Of a stretch of 64,000 nt of DNA, positions 24,503 to 35,890 are shown piece by piece (positions within the stretch are counted from its first letter, which is position 1; every line of letters begins with the position of its first letter). Made by a program: the position numbers and the translations under genes. Under the pieces are notes generated by a model. That model was not told the DNA's origin, did not search any database, and saw only the letters and a program-made list of their open reading frames with translations. The stretch lies in NCBI GenBank assembly GCA_026225945.1, contig JAMJFZ010002594.1, positions 2,458,501 through 2,522,500 on the forward strand, read 5' to 3'. The stretch is from Cricetomys ansorgei. Lineage: Eukaryota; Chordata; Mammalia; Rodentia; Nesomyidae.

Positions 24503-27171
24503 GTAAGTGGGCAAGTGGGTGAGCTCTCTGTCCCGTGGCATGTGCGTGTCTGTGTCTGGGGTGGGGTGCACACAGGGCCTCAGCTCAAACCACTGGGGAT
24601 TCTGGCCTCCCTCCTCCTGCACTCAGCTCGTCTGGGACCCTGGCCTCCTGGGGTCATTGGCTTTCTGTTGATCCTTGGAGTGGACCCCCCTGTTGACTCT
24701 GTCACTTCCTTCCTAATGTTTTCTAAGAGCTCTGCCCCAAGCCCTCCGCCTTTAACCCATGTGTGTATTGGGAGAACCGGACACAGATATGGGTGTTTGG
24801 GGTGCTCTCACCTTTTTTCATCCCTCTCTCCCCCAGATAGCTCTGCATATCTCGAGACCCTGGTCTGCCTTGGAGCCCTGGGGATCCCCTGGATTCTGAC
24901 CTCATGGAACCGGGGGAACAACCCGTCTCCCTGAAGATCCTGTCCTTCCCAATGCCTGGGATGGAGACCCCCGCAGAAGAGCCATTCCTGGAAGATATGC
25001 TGTTTAAGAGCCACCCTGTCTGTGATGGACAACTCAGGATGGGAGAGCTTAGAGCCCCGGGGCACTGGAGGTCCCTCCTGATCCCATGCGGACTGGAATC
25101 CTCCTCCAGTCTCTGGCGGTGGGGTGGAGCTGAGCCCGTCCTGGGCATACCCTCCCAGGGTGGTGTGTCTCAAAGGACCTGTGACCAGGGCAGGGACTCC
25201 ATGGGCACAGAGGAGGAGTGGCTGGGGAGGAGTCCGATGTCTGTCTTTTGTCTGTTTTTCTTTTTGTCTGTTTGCTGCTTGGGTGATGGTTGTTTGAGCA
25301 CTTCCTGGGTGTGGCGTGTCTCCCTGCTGCTTGTATGGAAGAACAGCCAGTTCTGGTCTGGGAGGAGCCTGGGTAGCCCTGGGGTGCCCTGAGATACAGA
25401 GACCTAATAGGGAGGCTCACTGGCAGACCCACAGCTCCAGCTTCACTCACTAGAGAGTGGTCTGAAGCCAGTCTGCAGGGTTTACAGAGTCTTTGCCCAG
25501 GACACGGGGCAGCTTAGGTGGCACCCCCATCTGTGTAGCATAGCTGAGGGACAGAGGCTGGCAGAGTCCCCGCACCCTGCTCTGGTACAGCACCCCCATA
25601 TAACTCTGGTTACAGTCCCTCTCGGAGGAGACGGCCCTACAGCCACCAAGAGAGCCGTGTGTGCTATTCCTTGGGAAGCCTCTTCCAGGGCAAGAGGGCT
25701 TGTATTTTTACTTATTAGCTCAGGCTGTGGGGCTCAGCACCAGAGACTCACACCCTAGGGCTCGAGGCTGGCAAAGCGAGATCAAGGGGCCGCTGTCTAT
25801 GTCCAGGAAGAATGGGCTCCAGGGATTTGTCCTGTAAGGACACCAGTCTTGCCGTTTCAGGACACAGGCTTGTGACCTCATCTGAGCTTGGGAACACCCT
25901 CGATGGTCTTGTCTCTCTGCGCCTTCACACGGGGGCTGGTGACTCGGTTTGTACTTCTTGGGGGACACAATTTGGACTCTTTACAGGGTGGTCCCACAAA
26001 CACGAGCAGCCAGAGCCATCTCTCCCCTTCGGGATTCTCCACATAGGGAGGAACGGATGAAGGCAAGATGGGCACATAGTTGTAGATGCTGTGCGGGGTG
26101 TCCTGGGGACATGGTGGCTGCAGCCAGTGGACAAGCCAGCCAGGTCTTGGGCACCCGCTGCTGTACGGATCACCTTGTTTCCACCAGCCTTTGTTTCCAC
26201 CTTGTCACGTGGGCTGCGTGCTCTCCTGGTGGCCCAGGCAGCCTTCAGAGGGGTGCCGTGCGAGGTGCAGTGCTGGGCTTTCAGCGGGAGCTCCATACGG
26301 GTGTGTCCACGTGGGAGTTTAGGTTGAGGTACTTTCTGATCCAGAGGCAGCGTCTTGACAAGCCTGGGGCGGTGACCACCTTTGGTCTCTGTTACAGCTT
26401 GATATGTTTTCCACAAGGGGAGGAACCCTGCTTCCTGCCGCCAACACGGAGCCCATGTTGGCTCTTTTCTGTGAGCCAGTTTGGGAAATTCAGGTGCAGT
26501 CCAGCCGTACTTTAGGCCTGTAGGATTTCATAGCCGGTGGAGAGAAGCAGTGTCCAGGAGAATTAGAAAACGGGCAGTCCACAGAGAACCTGGGAGGGAG
26601 GGGGAAACCCCAGCTCTGGGCACTCTGAAGAGGCTTCCGAGCCAGGCTGACCCAACCAGGACCTTGGAGGATGAGAAAGGTGTGGATTAGGTGAGTGCTT
26701 TTGGGAAGATACTAGAACAGAATTCCAGTAGATCTGTAGGTGTCCATAAACCCCAGGACCTTTCAGAGCCTTGGAAATGCTAACAAGCACTTCAGAAACT
26801 CGGGGAGAGGACAAAGTGTTTCCCGTCTTTGCTGGTTACAGAATCATTTCTCACCGACAATTTTCTAGAGCCCCGGGAGACACAGGTTGGCTTCAGGAGC
26901 GTGGGGGAGTGATAGGCTGTATAACCAGGGTGTACTCAGGTGTCTTATGGTTGGCTGGGAAGGCATCGAGGCTGGAGGGCAGGGAGGGGGCGCAGGAGTC
27001 CTCTAAGCTTCGCTTCAGAACTCAGGCCAGTTCCTTGCAGTGTCTGTAGAAGAGGGTGGGGCACCGGTGGGAGCAGCCAGAGGCCTGGGAGTCGGTGATG
27101 GAAGAGTTGTCCATTCCCAAGCTTGGCAGCTCTGGGGGTAGGGAGGTTAGATGTTTTCTGAAAAAAATGCT

Positions 27172-27243
27172 GGTGTGTGTGTGCGCGCGTGCGCGTGTGT
27201 GCACATGGGTGTGAGAGTTGTGTGTATGCATGAGTGTGTGTGC

Positions 27244-27284
<41 letters not shown>
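27172..27284. repeat. (GT)n tract in MIAT terminal exon
   Basis: About 113 bp of GT/GC dinucleotides with short interruptions, followed by a 40-bp pure (GT)n run. In the RNA it would be a GU-rich element, a class bound by CELF-family proteins. It lies about 0.3 kb upstream of the TACTAAC cluster. Confidence 0.95.
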
Positions 27285-27285
<1 letters not shown>

Positions 27286-27578
27286 TGATCCTCCCGGGAA
27301 GGGGCCAACCACAACCAGGCAGGGGGTTTGCCCTGAAGACAACAGGGAACATTTTCAGCAGAGCTGGAGTATCTGAGGGGCTCTGAGACCCACAGGAGAG
27401 AGACGGAAACTCTGGGCTTCTGGGGCACTGAGGTTGGGTTTGGTTCCTGGGGTTCCTGAGGGGTGTGGAAGCAGACCCCCTGCCCTGGTCAAGGCCCCAT
27501 GCCCAGGCTGGTGGGGACAGGAGGCCTGTGGTAGTGGTGGTGGGGATGGAAGGGTAGAGCTGCATGGTGTGATTAACC

Positions 27579-29534
27579 TACTAACCAACCCAGGGCTCGG
27601 CCAGGACGCCGTGGCCGGAGACGAGATGCCTGGGCTTCTGTCAGTCGACTAATCCACTAACTGGGCCTGAGCATGTCCTACTAACCCCGCAGCAGCCAAA
27701 ACCTACTAACTCTGCAGCCCGGGGGCCTTCCCAGAGGCCGGGGTGTGGGGCAGACATGGCTCCGGAAGGCCCTGCCTGGGGGCTGGGATCTATGTGCAGA
27801 CCCTTCCTGCAGGACAGGGCATGCTCAGAGACTCACCAGGCCTGCCACCCGCTGCTGGGGACTTTGTGCCAGTCACCTGCCTTCTCTGAGCTGCTTCCTT
27901 CTGTGGCGGAATGGGATCCTTCTACTTCCCTTGAGCCCGTGGTGAGGCAACAGAGGTGTTGCCAGGTGGCAGGGACTTCAAAATGGAAGAGGGCAGGGCG
28001 AGGGCAGGCTGCAGGGGACTCGGTGAGGCATCCATCCCTGATCTCAGGCGTTCTGCACACAGACCCTTCTGCCTGGGGCAGACTCGTGCTTCGAACCCTT
28101 AACCGTCTCTTCCTGTTCTCCTCTCTTGCCAGCTTTCGCCCCCATAGGCAGCTCTCTTGATTACTAATTGTCTAACCTCGGGGTACCCCACCCGCACCCC
28201 GCCGCCCCTTAACTGCCCCCTTCTCTCCTAGTGGCTCCCGTGTATGTCTGCTGAGGTACCCCTGTCTGCTGGTGCTGTGCTCTGACCTACTAACCCAGCC
28301 CTACTAACTGTTTTCTCTTCTTACTAACCCAGCCCTGCCGAGCTCTGGGCCTCCTGGGGGCTGGTCCCTCCTTTTGGCAAACAGATGTCCCAAGGCTGAC
28401 CAGGCCAGGTCTGAGGCAGGGGGACAGCCGCATTAGTGATGCCCAGAGGAGGAGGAGGAGCAGGCTGTCCTGTGGACGTGGACGCTGGGCTCCGAGCATG
28501 AACTCTCTCCTCTGTGTATGAATCTGGATGCCACCAGGAGCGGATGGGATCAGGGGATCTTGTGGGAGGCAGTGAGGGGCCCGTGGGCCTAGAGTGGGCA
28601 GTTCTGCGAGTTAGGTCAGGAGAAAGGGGTAGGAACCCCAGGGGCTGGCCGTCTTGTACAGGAGCTCAAGGGTGTGTGTCTGAACTGAGGCCAGCAGAGT
28701 GGCATGCCTGACAGGGAAGCTGTAAGTGAGAGTTTCCTAGGTCGGAAGCCTATCCCTGAAAAGCCGCAGACAAAGTCGGGCGTTTCCCATGCAAAGCCTA
28801 AGAAAAGGGTATCTGGAAGTCAGCAAGTGCTGGGAAGAGCGGCCAATGGCTGGAGAGAAGGACCTTAGTCAGCTAGAGGGGCCTTTCCCACGCGCTGAGA
28901 GTGGTGGGAGTCTCACACTGGAAGCAGTGTGGGACCATTTCCATGCAGGAAGTAGGCGTGAGATATCGTCCCCACAGGAAGTGTTTAGAAAGACTGCCCC
29001 ACACTTAGAACAGTCAGGCTGCCAGTTGCCATGATGCACAGGTGGGGAAGCAGGCCCTTGGGGCTTACCGGAGGGGGAACTAGGGGTCAGGACATGAATC
29101 CTAGGGGTGCTCAGACCACTGGGAAGTCACCCCAGCTCCTTGTCCTGTTTATGCCCATACCTCTGCCCCAGCCAGCCTCCCCCAGAGCCCGCCAGCTGCT
29201 AAGCCAGGGCCACACCTGGGGGTGGTTTCATGCCTCACCTCCAGTAGGCCCATGGTTTCTCTGGGCTAACCTCTGGCTCCTTTGCACTAACTCTAGCTCT
29301 TACCCAGCTAATCCCTGCCTCTCCCTGGCTGCCCCAGGGGCTGACCACTAACAGCCAACCCTGCCCATCCGGGGGGCTCTGGGCTCCTGGCCTGGCTTTG
29401 GCCAGCTCCCTTGAACCACCCCTTCCCCTGTACTAATTCACGTCTTTCTGGTCTGTTCCTTTTAGCAGAAACTAACGGCTGTGGATTTCTCTCTGACTAA
29501 CAGGTCTCAGACTCCTCTCATTGTTACCACTAAC
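27579..29534 (+). repeat. MIAT: TACTAAC motif cluster (SF1/QKI-type sites) of MIAT
   Basis: Six exact TACTAAC at 27579, 27679, 27704, 28288, 28302 and 28322. There are eight single-base variants: TACTAAT at 28162 and 29431, CACTAAC at 27655, 29285, 29346 and 29528, AACTAAC at 29470 and GACTAAC at 29495. UACUAAC is the strong branch-point sequence recognised by SF1 and contains the ACUAAY core bound by QKI. Its repetition in the last exon is the published signature of Gomafu/MIAT. The motifs fall into three groups (27.6-27.7, 28.2-28.3 and 29.3-29.5 kb) and lie on the plus strand only. Confidence 0.95.
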
Positions 29535-30879
29535 GGCTTGGATGGCGGCATGGCTGGGTAGGGACTGACACAGATTCTGAGCTTGACGGACAGGGGGAGA
29601 GCTTAGTGAGAGGAGATCCCATGACTGCTCTGGGTCAGAGCTTCCAAATGTCAATCAAAGTAGTACCCAGGCTGGGGTGTGACTCAGGCCAGAAGAAAGG
29701 ATACTGTCTACCAAGCGTCTTGGTGGGGATAGATGTCCAGTCAGCTTTCCATTAAGTGTGGCTTCTGGCCTCATCCCATAAGCTTACAATCTGCAGTGGC
29801 TATTAGCTCCTGGAAACTACAGCCTCAGCCCTTGCAAGCAGAGGCAGCTCATAGGGGAACCTCAGACACCTGTCTGGCTAAAGGATTTGTTATTTTTGGA
29901 GTCCCTAGTCACAAGGCCAGGGCCTGCCTTGAATCCTTATTTGGGAGACGTACAGAGTTTTGGCCCTATGACATCAAACTCCAGATAGAAATACCCAGAA
30001 GGATTGTAAGTTCTCCAGCCACTTACACCCTAGAGTAAAATAGCTCAGCCTCTCCAACTCTTCTAATGTAGCTCTTTTACCCAGGGTAGGTGCACCGAGG
30101 AAAGGAAGTGAGGCTGGCAGGGACTAGGGACCTCTTAAGGCAAGAGGAAGTCCTTTGGGAGCAGACAGGAAGCCATGAGGCTGGGGGACTCCTGTGGAGC
30201 TGGGGGTGACACCTGGTTGAGGCAGTCAAGAAGAGAGTCTTGTTTCACTGAGTTGGTCTGGAGGCTTAGCAACGACCATGGGTGATGATGGCCTCAGGGT
30301 CAGGCTGCTGGGTCAGTGGGTGCTATGAGAGCTGCTTCTCTACGGGCTTAGGGCTGACCGTGTGGAGCTGCCAGGGAGCCCGGAGCAGGCCTCTGGGGGC
30401 CTGAGCTGTGGAGGAGACTCCCCTCAGGAAGGTGGGTTGGCCAGGAAGATGTATCCGCTGCAGGCCTCTCATGGCTGCTGTGCTGCATTTCACCCACAAT
30501 GCCCGGAGAAAGCTGTCTATTCCATGGACTCCAGAAGCAGACAGAGCTACCTTGCAGAGTATCTGTGCTGCACAGGGCTCTGCTCCAGATGTTTCGGAGG
30601 CGTGACGGGGTCCCGGTACAAGAGGACAGCTGGTCCTCAGTGGCTGCAATGCTGTGTGGCGGGCCCAGGACACTGTGTGTGAGGGATCGGGAGAGCTGGG
30701 TGAGGCAGGCAGGGAGGGCTCTCTGAAGGGGGTCACGCCAGCTATCACACCTGATAGTCAGGGCTGGCTGGGTACAAGCCCCATTCAACGGAGGATCAGA
30801 GAGATCCAAACATTCTGGAAGATTCCTGGGGAGTTGTATCAAGGGCTCAGGGCGTGACAAGTCCTAGGCCTCGTTGCCA

Positions 30880-31010
30880 GCAAACACGGGCTTAATCCCT
30901 CGGGATGCCGCCTGCGGTCTGCACATGCGATCCCAGCACTAGGGCGTTAGAGTCAGGTCTCTGGGGTTCACCAGCCAACCAGCCTAGCTCGTCACATGGC
31001 CTGAGAGGGC
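30880..31010 (+). repeat. degenerate B1/B4-like remnant
   Basis: Only weak similarity to SINE blocks ('catgcgatcccagcactagg', 'agccaaccagcctagctcg'). It is the sole SINE-like sequence noticed in the MIAT terminal exon. Confidence 0.35.
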
Positions 31011-31255
31011 GGCAGGGCTGGAGTTACAGGCTGTCCTGCTTACTTCAGCTGAGGGCGTGGTTCTAGACAGCACCAGAACTAGGAAGAGACGTTGGTCCAT
31101 CCTGAGAGGATCAGGGTTCATAATGCTTGCCCTCAGGAGTCATGGGAGATACCCTGAAAGCAGGGGACATAGGTCACAGAGGAGCTTAAAACTTAGCCCA
31201 GGCCCCAACAGTGTGTGCCTCCTCCAGAAGATCTGGGGGTGTGCGGTGTTGACGG

Positions 31256-31274
31256 TGATGGTGGTGGTGGTGGT

Positions 31275-31312
<38 letters not shown>
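31256..31312. repeat. (GGT)n(GT)n tract in MIAT terminal exon
   Basis: GGT trinucleotides followed by 34 bp of perfect GT, in the last 600 nt of the transcript. It is a second GU-rich element in the RNA. Confidence 0.95.
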
Positions 31313-31314
<2 letters not shown>

Positions 31315-31748
31315 TGCATGAGAGCGGGTGGGGGAGAAGGAGAATATGACTAGAGGAAGCCCTGAAGGCAAATGCTCACCATTCGTCCCCAGGCTGCACC
31401 TGCCCCCAATTCCACTGAACTTCAAGCTTGTTCTGAGCAGAACCTTGTGAGCAGAGGACTGGCCTCCCGTCCGAAGGGATGGCAGTACCTGTTCCCAGCC
31501 TGCCTGGAAGGAGGAGCCACCATGGAGTGTGCCCTGGATGGGGGTGGGGGGGTGGCTGGTGGCAGTGAGGACAGCTTGGGGGTGCTTGGGCTGGGAGCCC
31601 CCGTGCAGCCGCTTTGGAACCTCCAAGAGCCTCCCTAGAATCTGCCCAGAGCCCTGTGTTTTATAACCAGCTTCACAAGGATGTCTGTTTGATGTCGTTC
31701 CTGCTATGGGATGCTGAGTGCAGGCTTTTTCTTAAAAGCTCGGTGTAG

Positions 31749-31829
31749 ATTAAAGAGCAGAGCTTTCTGTGGGGTCTTCGTTTTCATGGCAGTTGCTGCT
31801 TCTGTGTAAGATGCCATTTTGATATTAAA
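31749..31829 (+). terminator. MIAT: MIAT polyadenylation region (two ATTAAA signals)
   Basis: ATTAAA occurs at 31749-31754 and again at 31824-31829. The first is followed by a GT-rich stretch ('tctgtggggtcttcgttttc') suited to a downstream element. No AATAAA is close. Which signal is used cannot be decided from the sequence. Confidence 0.6.
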
Positions 31830-32154
31830 GATGACACACACTGGCAAGCGACTGGTTTATGGGGCAGAGGATGTGCCGTCTGGGGGAAGAGGCGATCAAT
31901 CCGCGGGGGCTTCTGAGGCAGGTGAGCTGACTCACTGAGTCAGCCGAATGAGAGAAGCACTCATTCTCGTGAAAGCCTGTAGACGTAGGCAAGATGGCTC
32001 GGCGGGTGTCAGCGCCTCCTGTGCAGCCTGGGTGGGGGGTTCGGTTACTGAAATCCACAGCAGACGGAGAGAACCGGCTCCTGAAAAGCTTGTCCGCTGC
32101 TCTCCACATGTGCACCCTGGGGAGTCGCCCCCCTCGGCTCTCGGTAAACACGGA

Positions 32155-32390
32155 ACTTTAACACCTTGTGGGGCTGTGGCTCAGTGGGCAAAGTGCCTGC
32201 TGCCCAAGTCTGAGGACCTGGGTTCAGATCCCGGTTCCCACATGAAAAGCCGGATGTGGTGTGTGCCGGTCATCCAGCACACGGGAGGAAGAGACAGGCA
32301 GACACCTGGAGCTCACTGACCAGCTAGCGTGGCCCAGGTGGTGCGCTTCAGCCGGAGAGAGGCCGTGTCTCAAAAGGTAAGACAGACACA
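32155..32390 (+). repeat. B4/B2-type SINE (sense)
   Basis: A tRNA-like head 'ggggctgtggctcagtgggc', 'gaggacctgggttcagatcc', followed by B1-like 'cggtcatccagcacacggga' and 'ggccgtgtctcaaaaggtaa'. This is a composite rodent SINE. Not a tRNA gene. Confidence 0.75.
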
Positions 32391-32455
32391 ACACCTGAGG
32401 TTGACCACTGGCTTCCACACGTGTGTGCAGGCGCACCCTACCCGTGCACACCCCG

Positions 32456-32655
32456 AAATATACACATACACACAAACATACACACAAACATACACACAAA
32501 CACACACACATACACACACTATATACACACACACAAAAAGAAACAACATATCCCCACTATGCAAACATACGTACACATAAAAACACGCACTATACAAACA
32601 CATACACACGTACGCACACAAACATGTACACATGCACACACATAGACATTCAGAC
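32456..32655. repeat. (CA)n-rich microsatellite
   Basis: About 200 bp of ACAC, ACAT and ACAA units, downstream of the composite SINE. Confidence 0.9.
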
Positions 32656-32659
32656 ACAC

Positions 32660-32990
32660 TTGTGCAGTAGTACACTGCTGCTGGGGCCACTCACCAAGAG
32701 AGACACGGAGGCGTATTCAGAGGTTCAAACCCTGCCAGACCTCAGCAGAGGGAACCATGGCCAGTGCCGTACTCACAGTGGAACCCTGAGCGTCTGGGCT
32801 CAGGTGTTTTATTGATTCAGAACTCCTCAGGTGTTCTACTGATAGCACGTGCAGATCATTAGCAATCACACCCCCCCCACACACACAGAAATCCGACACC
32901 TGCAGACAATACAGAGCACCAAGGCCTAGGGCAGCCCCTCACCCAACGGTGCAGAAAAACATTTTAAACACAATTAAAAATAAACTTCCA
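32660..32990 (+). repeat. unassigned interspersed repeat A, copy 1
   Basis: Aligns over about 330 bp with 54068-54400, same orientation. Shared blocks include 'accctgccagacctcagcag', 'agggaac', 'aggtgttctactgatagcac' and a terminal AATAAA-type A-rich end. The similarity is interrupted by small indels. It could be a solo LTR or an old duplicated segment; the family is not recognised. Confidence 0.7.
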
Positions 32991-33049
32991 CACACTTGTA
33001 TTTTGGAGACGGTCTTACTAGCGTGGCTTCACACGTGTAATCCTCCTGC

Positions 33050-34140
33050 CTCAGGTTCTGGAGTGTCAGGTGAGCACTCTACCACAGCCAGAGCACTTGT
33101 GCTGTCAACCCTGAAATACGCACACGGGTTTGACTGCGGTCACCACTTTAAGTGGAGAACTCCGTGGGATCAAATGTGCTGATGCGGGGCTCCCTTCACT
33201 ACTGTCAGGAGTTTTATTTTATTATTTTTTTATAGCTCCTTTTGTGTCTGGAGGGGGGAGGGGCTTTAAATGAAATAGAGACGAGAAACTGGCTCTGGGC
33301 GACAGTCCTAAAGGCTCCTCACACATCAACATTGAACATGCCTGTTTTCCGGAGCGGAGCGTGTTCGGTGCGGGTGGTGGTGGTGGATGTTTCTGTAGGC
33401 GTCTTCACTGGGGGCTGGTTTGAGCCACTGGACTCTGTCCAGTCCCTTCCCTCTGGGTGCGCTGCCCGGCGGAGACTGCAGTTCTTAGGAGTGGCCAGCT
33501 GAGGGCAGCCTTGCACCAAATCCGCCGCAGCTTTTTCTACTGAATTTGGTCCGGACCCTCGCCAGGCCTTCTGGGTTGCTGTAATGGGGGCAGCTGTGGG
33601 GTCCCAGAGCTTAAGGAATCTGGGTGGGGTCTGGGTGGGGGAAGGGGACTGGAGTAAGTGCAGCTGAAGACAGAGCCAAGCAGGAGGGTGGGACAGCCTG
33701 GAGGGAGGATGTTCTGAGACCATATCACCAAGCAAGCTGGTCCCGGGCTGTCTCTCTGTGACCATCCGCGAGGGCCTTTCTCATCTCCACACAAGAGGCC
33801 TCGGTGTGGGAAGGGGCTTCCTCCCCAGAGACCCTGGAATCTGGGGAAGGTACTGGAGGCAGCCGACCCAGGACAGCGGACCTTGGGATGGCAGGGGGGC
33901 TGGGGCATTGTCCCAGCGACAAAGGCTGTTTGACTCATACCAGACGCTACCTTCCAGCCTGGGGGTCAGGCCTCAAGCGCCTCAAAACTTTCCCAGGTCC
34001 CCAGTCTGTGGCAGACTCTCACAGTCTTCGATGTCACTATCTCCCTGTTACAACAGCTCCCTGAGGCCCTGGGGCCAGTTCTGTGCTGGGCACCAAGGTG
34101 TTGGGGAAACCACGCCAGACGCCTAGAAGCCGGCGAGAGG
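33050..34140. other. intergenic segment without recognised features
   Basis: Unique sequence with no SINE, exon-like splice pair of quality, or RNA gene. The open frames on both strands (up to about 148 codons) lack domains and overlap each other, as GC-rich non-coding DNA produces. Confidence 0.5.
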
Positions 34141-34146
34141 AAGGGT

Positions 34147-34540
34147 CCTGTCTTAGCCAGGGTTGCTGTGGCTGCGACAGAACACCACGACCGGAAAAGC
34201 AAGTTGGGGGAGGAAAGTGTTAATTAGGTTCACATTTCCACAGCACTGTTTCTCATCAAAGAAAGGCAGGGCAGGAGCCTGGAGGCAGGCGCTGATGCAG
34301 AGGCCATGGAGGGGTGCTGCTTACTGGCTTGCTCCCATGGCTTGCTCAGCCAGCTTTCTTATAGAACCCAGGCCCATCAGCCCAGGGGTGGCAGCACCCT
34401 CAATGGGCTGGGCCCTCCCCATCGATCACTAATTAAGAAAATGCCCTGCAGCTGGGTCTTACGGAGGGGTCTTCTCAGTCGAGGCTCCCTCCTTGAACTC
34501 TAGCTTGTGTGAGAAGTTGACATAACACAAGCCAGCACAG
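34147..34540 (-). repeat. LTR-like interspersed repeat (family unresolved)
   Basis: A copy of the repeat also at 40.45 and 43.7 kb. On the plus strand it runs from 'gtcttagccagggttgctgt' to 'gtgtgagaagttgacataac'. Read on the minus strand it has the layout of an LTR, with a TATA-like 'ttctataagaaag' at the expected internal position. No internal coding region remains. Confidence 0.65.
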
Positions 34541-34754
34541 GCCCACCCTGGACAAGCCACTTCACTGGGCTGAGACTCTGAGTCCCAGGTACCAAATGGT
34601 GTGGTGGCGGTATCTCTTCGTGGGGTGGTGGTGAGGTGAAGGGCTCAGGCACGGTCCCGCTGTGGACTGTAGTCTCCCGAGAGTGGCTGCAGCAGTTGCC
34701 CCTTCTCGCAGGACACTGGCATTCTCTTTGACCTCTTAGACTGCATTATCTATT

Positions 34755-34885
34755 CAGTGTGTGTGCGCGCAGATCAGAGGACAACACGGTGGAGTCGTTC
34801 CCTCCACGTGGACCCCGGGGAGCTAATTCAGGTCGTTAGGCTTGATGTCCAGTGGCTTGACCCACTGCCTGGTCTTTCTTGTCTG
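34755..34885 (-). repeat. B3-type SINE fragment (antisense)
   Basis: Blocks 'cagatcagaggacaacacgg', 'ggagtcgttccctccacgtg', 'caggtcgttaggcttgatgt'. Diverged. Confidence 0.7.
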
Positions 34886-34892
34886 TGAGACT

Positions 34893-35008
34893 GTTTTCTT
34901 TTTTTTTTTTTAAGGCTCTCAGCTCTGGTAGCTCAGGCTGGCCTAGAACACACGATCTTCCTGTATCAGCCTCCGCGATGACACGTGTGTATTGTCACAC
35001 CTGGCTAG
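34893..35008 (-). repeat. B1-like SINE (antisense)
   Basis: Begins with a T11 run, then 'taaggctctcagctctggta', 'gctcaggctggcctagaaca' and 'tgtattgtcacacctggcta'. A diverged antisense insertion. Confidence 0.65.
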
Positions 35009-35764
35009 GCATGCAACCAGCAGAGAGGACAGACGCGCTCTGGCTTCCAAGTTGAGGTCCTAGAACGGAAGCACGTGCTCGGAGCACAGCCGGGAAGCAG
35101 CTTCAGAGAGGCCACGTGGAGAGGGACAGAGACCTCAGTGCAGGCAGGGCTCTTAGATGCTGGCGGGCACCGACTCGGCAGTCACAGGAGTCACCCGGCT
35201 GGTGCTGCCCGGGGCCGAGACAAACCGTCCCTGCTGAGTTCTGCTCAAGCTGCAGGTCCATGAACAAAACAGACGACGTTTGCTTCAAACTCCCGGGTCT
35301 TACTTGGCAGTTGGCGCAGCGGCCCGTGGGGAGCCCTTTTGACTGCTGGTTTGGGGTCTCGCCTCTGCCCCGGGCTACCTTCTCTGTGGTGAGAGTTGTC
35401 CTTCCCTGTCCCTCCCCCACCCAGTGACCACTACGGGGTTGCATCATTACACTTCCTGATTCTGGTTTTCTCTCCCCCTGCCCAGTGTCCCCGGCTTCCC
35501 CCGCAACGCCTCTGCTTGGTGCGTCTCCACTGGAGATCTCTTTCACTCTGTCTTCTTCGTCCCCCAGGAGCCTGGCGGAAGCCCCAGGCACTGTCCTGTG
35601 TCCGACATCCCTCTGACTGACCCATCTGGCCCATTCTCTGCTGTGGTTTCCAGAGACATGGGTCCCTACATCCTCGTACTCAGTAGTGACCTGTGTGACT
35701 GGATGCTAGCCATGGTGGCCACACAGAGTCCCCCCGAACACTGTAGTATGTGGAGAGGCGCCCT

Positions 35765-35890
35765 GTGCTGGCTACTTTGTGTCAACTTGACACAAGCTAA
35801 AGTCATCCTCAATTGAGAAGGCCCCTCCGTAAGACCCAGTTGTAGGTCATTTTCTTAATTAGTGATCGTATCAGCCTCATAGACCATGAA
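35765..35890 (+). repeat. partial LTR-like repeat
   Basis: Contains 'tttgtgtcaacttgacacaa', 'cctcaattgagaaggcccct' and 'ttcttaattagtgatcgtat'. It is the start of the same LTR-like family as the copy at 34.15 kb, in opposite orientation. Only about 125 bp remain. Confidence 0.7.

Larger units (their letters stand above)
18100..31850 (+). ncRNA. MIAT: MIAT / Gomafu (RNCR2) long non-coding RNA gene
   Basis: A spliced, polyadenylated, nuclear-retained lncRNA of neurons and retina, reported to form nuclear domains and bind splicing factors (SF1, QKI, CELF3). Evidence: synteny (next gene after CRYBA4, same strand), a CpG-rich promoter with exon 1 ending at donor GTAAGC (18247), a ~7-kb terminal exon, and above all the family's hallmark repeated TACTAAC motifs (six exact between 27579 and 28328) in that exon. 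ATTAAA signals occur at 31749 and 31824. No conserved long open frame exists. The 225-codon frame at 18861-19538 falls in an intron and has no domain. The 5' end is approximate and internal exons are only partly resolved. Confidence 0.9.
24837..31850 (+). ncRNA. MIAT: MIAT terminal exon (~7 kb)
   Basis: The acceptor has a long pyrimidine tract, 'tttcatccctctctcccccag', ending at 24836. No strong reason for a further splice is seen until the ATTAAA signals at 31749 and 31824. Across 7 kb there is no full-length B1 or B2, although these occur every 1-2 kb on both sides; only one degenerate SINE-like stretch (about 30880-31010) was seen. The exon holds the TACTAAC cluster and two GU-rich tracts. 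It makes up most of the mature RNA, which agrees with the known 9-10-kb MIAT transcripts. Alternative splicing within the exon is possible. Confidence 0.7.
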
